Shown: piece by piece, positions 6,282 to 6,909 of the stretch
How the letters are laid out: every line of letters begins with the position of its first letter
Position numbering within the stretch: position 1 is the first letter of the stretch
NCBI GenBank assembly: GCA_944376975.1
Contig: CALWEE010000083.1
Coordinates: forward strand, 1 to 6,909
DNA length: 6,909 nt
Direction: 5' to 3'
DNA from: an uncultured Lachnospiraceae bacterium
Lineage (GTDB): Bacteria; Bacillota; Clostridia; Lachnospirales; Lachnospiraceae
Made by a program: the position numbers and the translations under genes
Notes under the pieces: model-generated
What the model saw: the letters and a program-made list of their open reading frames with translations, nothing else
What the model was told of the DNA's origin: nothing
Databases searched by the model: none

Positions 6282-6743
6282 CTATCCTTCCAGGTCAGCC
6301 GGTCCGAATCCCTCGGGAAGAAGCTGACCCAATGTATAGACGCTCCGTCTGCCTTCCGGCCCGACTGTGATGATCCGGAAACGCTCCGGATCGCAAAATT
6401 CCATCAAAACCTGCCGGCACACGCCGCAGGGTGGACATGCCTTCGTCACTTTTCCGTCTTTCCCGCCGGCGATGGCGATCGCCCGGAACCGGCGGGCGCC
6501 TTCGCTGACCCCTTTATAAACCGCCGTCCGCTCCGCGCAGCAGCCCGGGCTTAAGGCCGCGTTTTCCACATTGCAGCCGGTAAATATACGGCCATCCACA
6601 GCCAGCAGGGCCGCGCCGACTTTAAAGCCCGAATAGGGCGCGTAGGAAAACGCCATCTGCTTTACGGCCGTCTCGGCCAGTTCCTCCATGATCCCCTCGT
6701 CTAAAGGCCGGTCAAAGTCTGCCCCTTTGTTACTTTCCTTCAT
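6282..6743 (-). CDS. cdd: Cytidine deaminase
   Basis: The product has 153 residues from ATG 6743. It is a zinc enzyme of pyrimidine salvage that converts cytidine and deoxycytidine to uridine and deoxyuridine. The substrate region [13 protein letters not shown] (34-46) and GCNVENAA (56-63) is followed by CAERTA (69-74) with zinc ligand Cys69 and proton-shuttle Glu71, and by PPCGVC (104-109) with zinc ligands Cys106 and Cys109. This is the small homotetrameric class with three cysteine ligands. Start: AAAGGAGGGGG lies just before ATG 6743, but this gives about 16 more N-terminal residues than the Bacillus subtilis enzyme. ATG 6689 (MEELAETAV) matches the usual family start and has GAGGGG 3 bases before it, so it is a real alternative. 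With the 6743 start the gene overlaps the end of deoC by 14 bases, which suggests translational coupling. Confidence 0.96.
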   Translation of the reverse strand: MKESNKGADFDRPLDEGIMEELAETAVKQMAFSYAPYSGFKVGAALLAVDGRIFTGCNVENAALSPGCCAERTAVYKGVSEGARRFRAIAIAGGKDGKVTKACPPCGVCRQVLMEFCDPERFRIITVGPEGRRSVYTLGQLLPEGFGPADLEG

Positions 6744-6909
6744 TTTCCCCCTCCTTTACCAGACGGACAACACGGCTCGTTCCAAGCCGGGACGCGCCCA
6801 GCTCAAGAAAACGCTCCGCGTCCGCCATGGACGCGATGCCCCCTGCCGCCTTCACGCGAACAGACGGTCCCACATTCGCCGCCATCAACGCCACGTCCTC
6901 AAAGGTGGC
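6730..6909 (-). CDS. deoC: Deoxyribose-phosphate aldolase, C-terminal part
   Basis: Only the last 59 codons and the stop (TAA, 6732-6730) are in the window; the N-terminal part lies beyond the right edge. The visible protein begins [14 protein letters not shown], which in the family directly follows the Schiff-base lysine segment KTSTG, so that lysine is just outside the window. The next motif, VKAAGGIAS, holds the second active-site lysine (equivalent to Lys201 of the E. coli enzyme), and RLGTSR is the phosphate-binding C-terminal motif. DeoC splits 2-deoxyribose-5-phosphate, the product of DeoB, into acetaldehyde and glyceraldehyde 3-phosphate. The cdd ribosome binding site is within its final codons, and its stop is 14 bases inside cdd, fitting one nucleoside-salvage operon. 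There is no sign of damage in the visible part. Confidence 0.93.
   Translation of the reverse strand, partial: ATFEDVALMAANVGPSVRVKAAGGIASMADAERFLELGASRLGTSRVVRLVKEGENEGK

Noticed and set aside
5388..6554. Plus-strand open frame (388 codons) opposite deoB and cdd
   Set aside because: It spans the deoB/cdd junction on the opposite strand and shows no domain; explained by codon bias of the real genes.

Overview
The window looks like chromosome from a moderately GC-rich Bacillota, most likely a clostridium of the Lachnospiraceae type. The signs are a T-box riboswitch leader, strong GGAGG-type ribosome binding sites, near-consensus sigma-A promoters with 17-base spacers, and best-fitting families of Firmicute character (DegV, RF3, a TrpB2-type enzyme). 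The genus is an inference; no rRNA or other marker is present. No mobile element, CRISPR array, tRNA or rRNA gene is visible.

Layout, left to right. (1) Positions 1-2376, minus strand: a tryptophan-regulated unit. A perfect-consensus promoter (2348-2376) drives a leader of about 340 nt carrying a T-box riboswitch with a UGG (Trp) specifier and an intrinsic terminator. It is followed by an orphan TrpB2-type tryptophan synthase beta chain (627-2003) and, 21 bases further on, a metallo-beta-lactamase-fold lipoprotein of the ComEC/Rec2-like type that runs off the left edge (1-605). (2) 2366-3271, minus: a DegV-family fatty-acid-binding protein. Its last codons contain the -35 box of the trpB promoter. 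(3) 3272-3464: a divergent control region with one promoter for degV (minus) and one for prfC (plus). A 22-bp palindrome and a 10-bp-phased direct repeat overlap the degV promoter. (4) 3465-5054, plus: peptide chain release factor 3, probably starting at a TTG codon and ending inside its own intrinsic terminator. (5) 5076-6909, minus: a tightly packed nucleoside-salvage operon read deoC (C-terminal part only), cdd, deoB. Its promoter lies beyond the right edge.

How the genes work together. DeoC, Cdd and DeoB form the classical deoxyribonucleoside/ribonucleoside catabolic set: Cdd deaminates cytidine and deoxycytidine, DeoB moves phosphate from C1 to C5 of (deoxy)ribose, and DeoC cleaves deoxyribose-5-phosphate. 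The T-box senses uncharged tRNA-Trp and should switch on the TrpB2 enzyme, and probably the lipoprotein behind it, when tryptophan is short. DegV and RF3 are housekeeping genes with their own promoters.

Most of the window is ordinary core genome. The parts worth a second look are the Trp T-box over an orphan trpB2 plus lipoprotein pair, the operator-like palindrome at the degV promoter, and several very compact overlaps of coding and control signals. I see no clear sign of a wholly new system.
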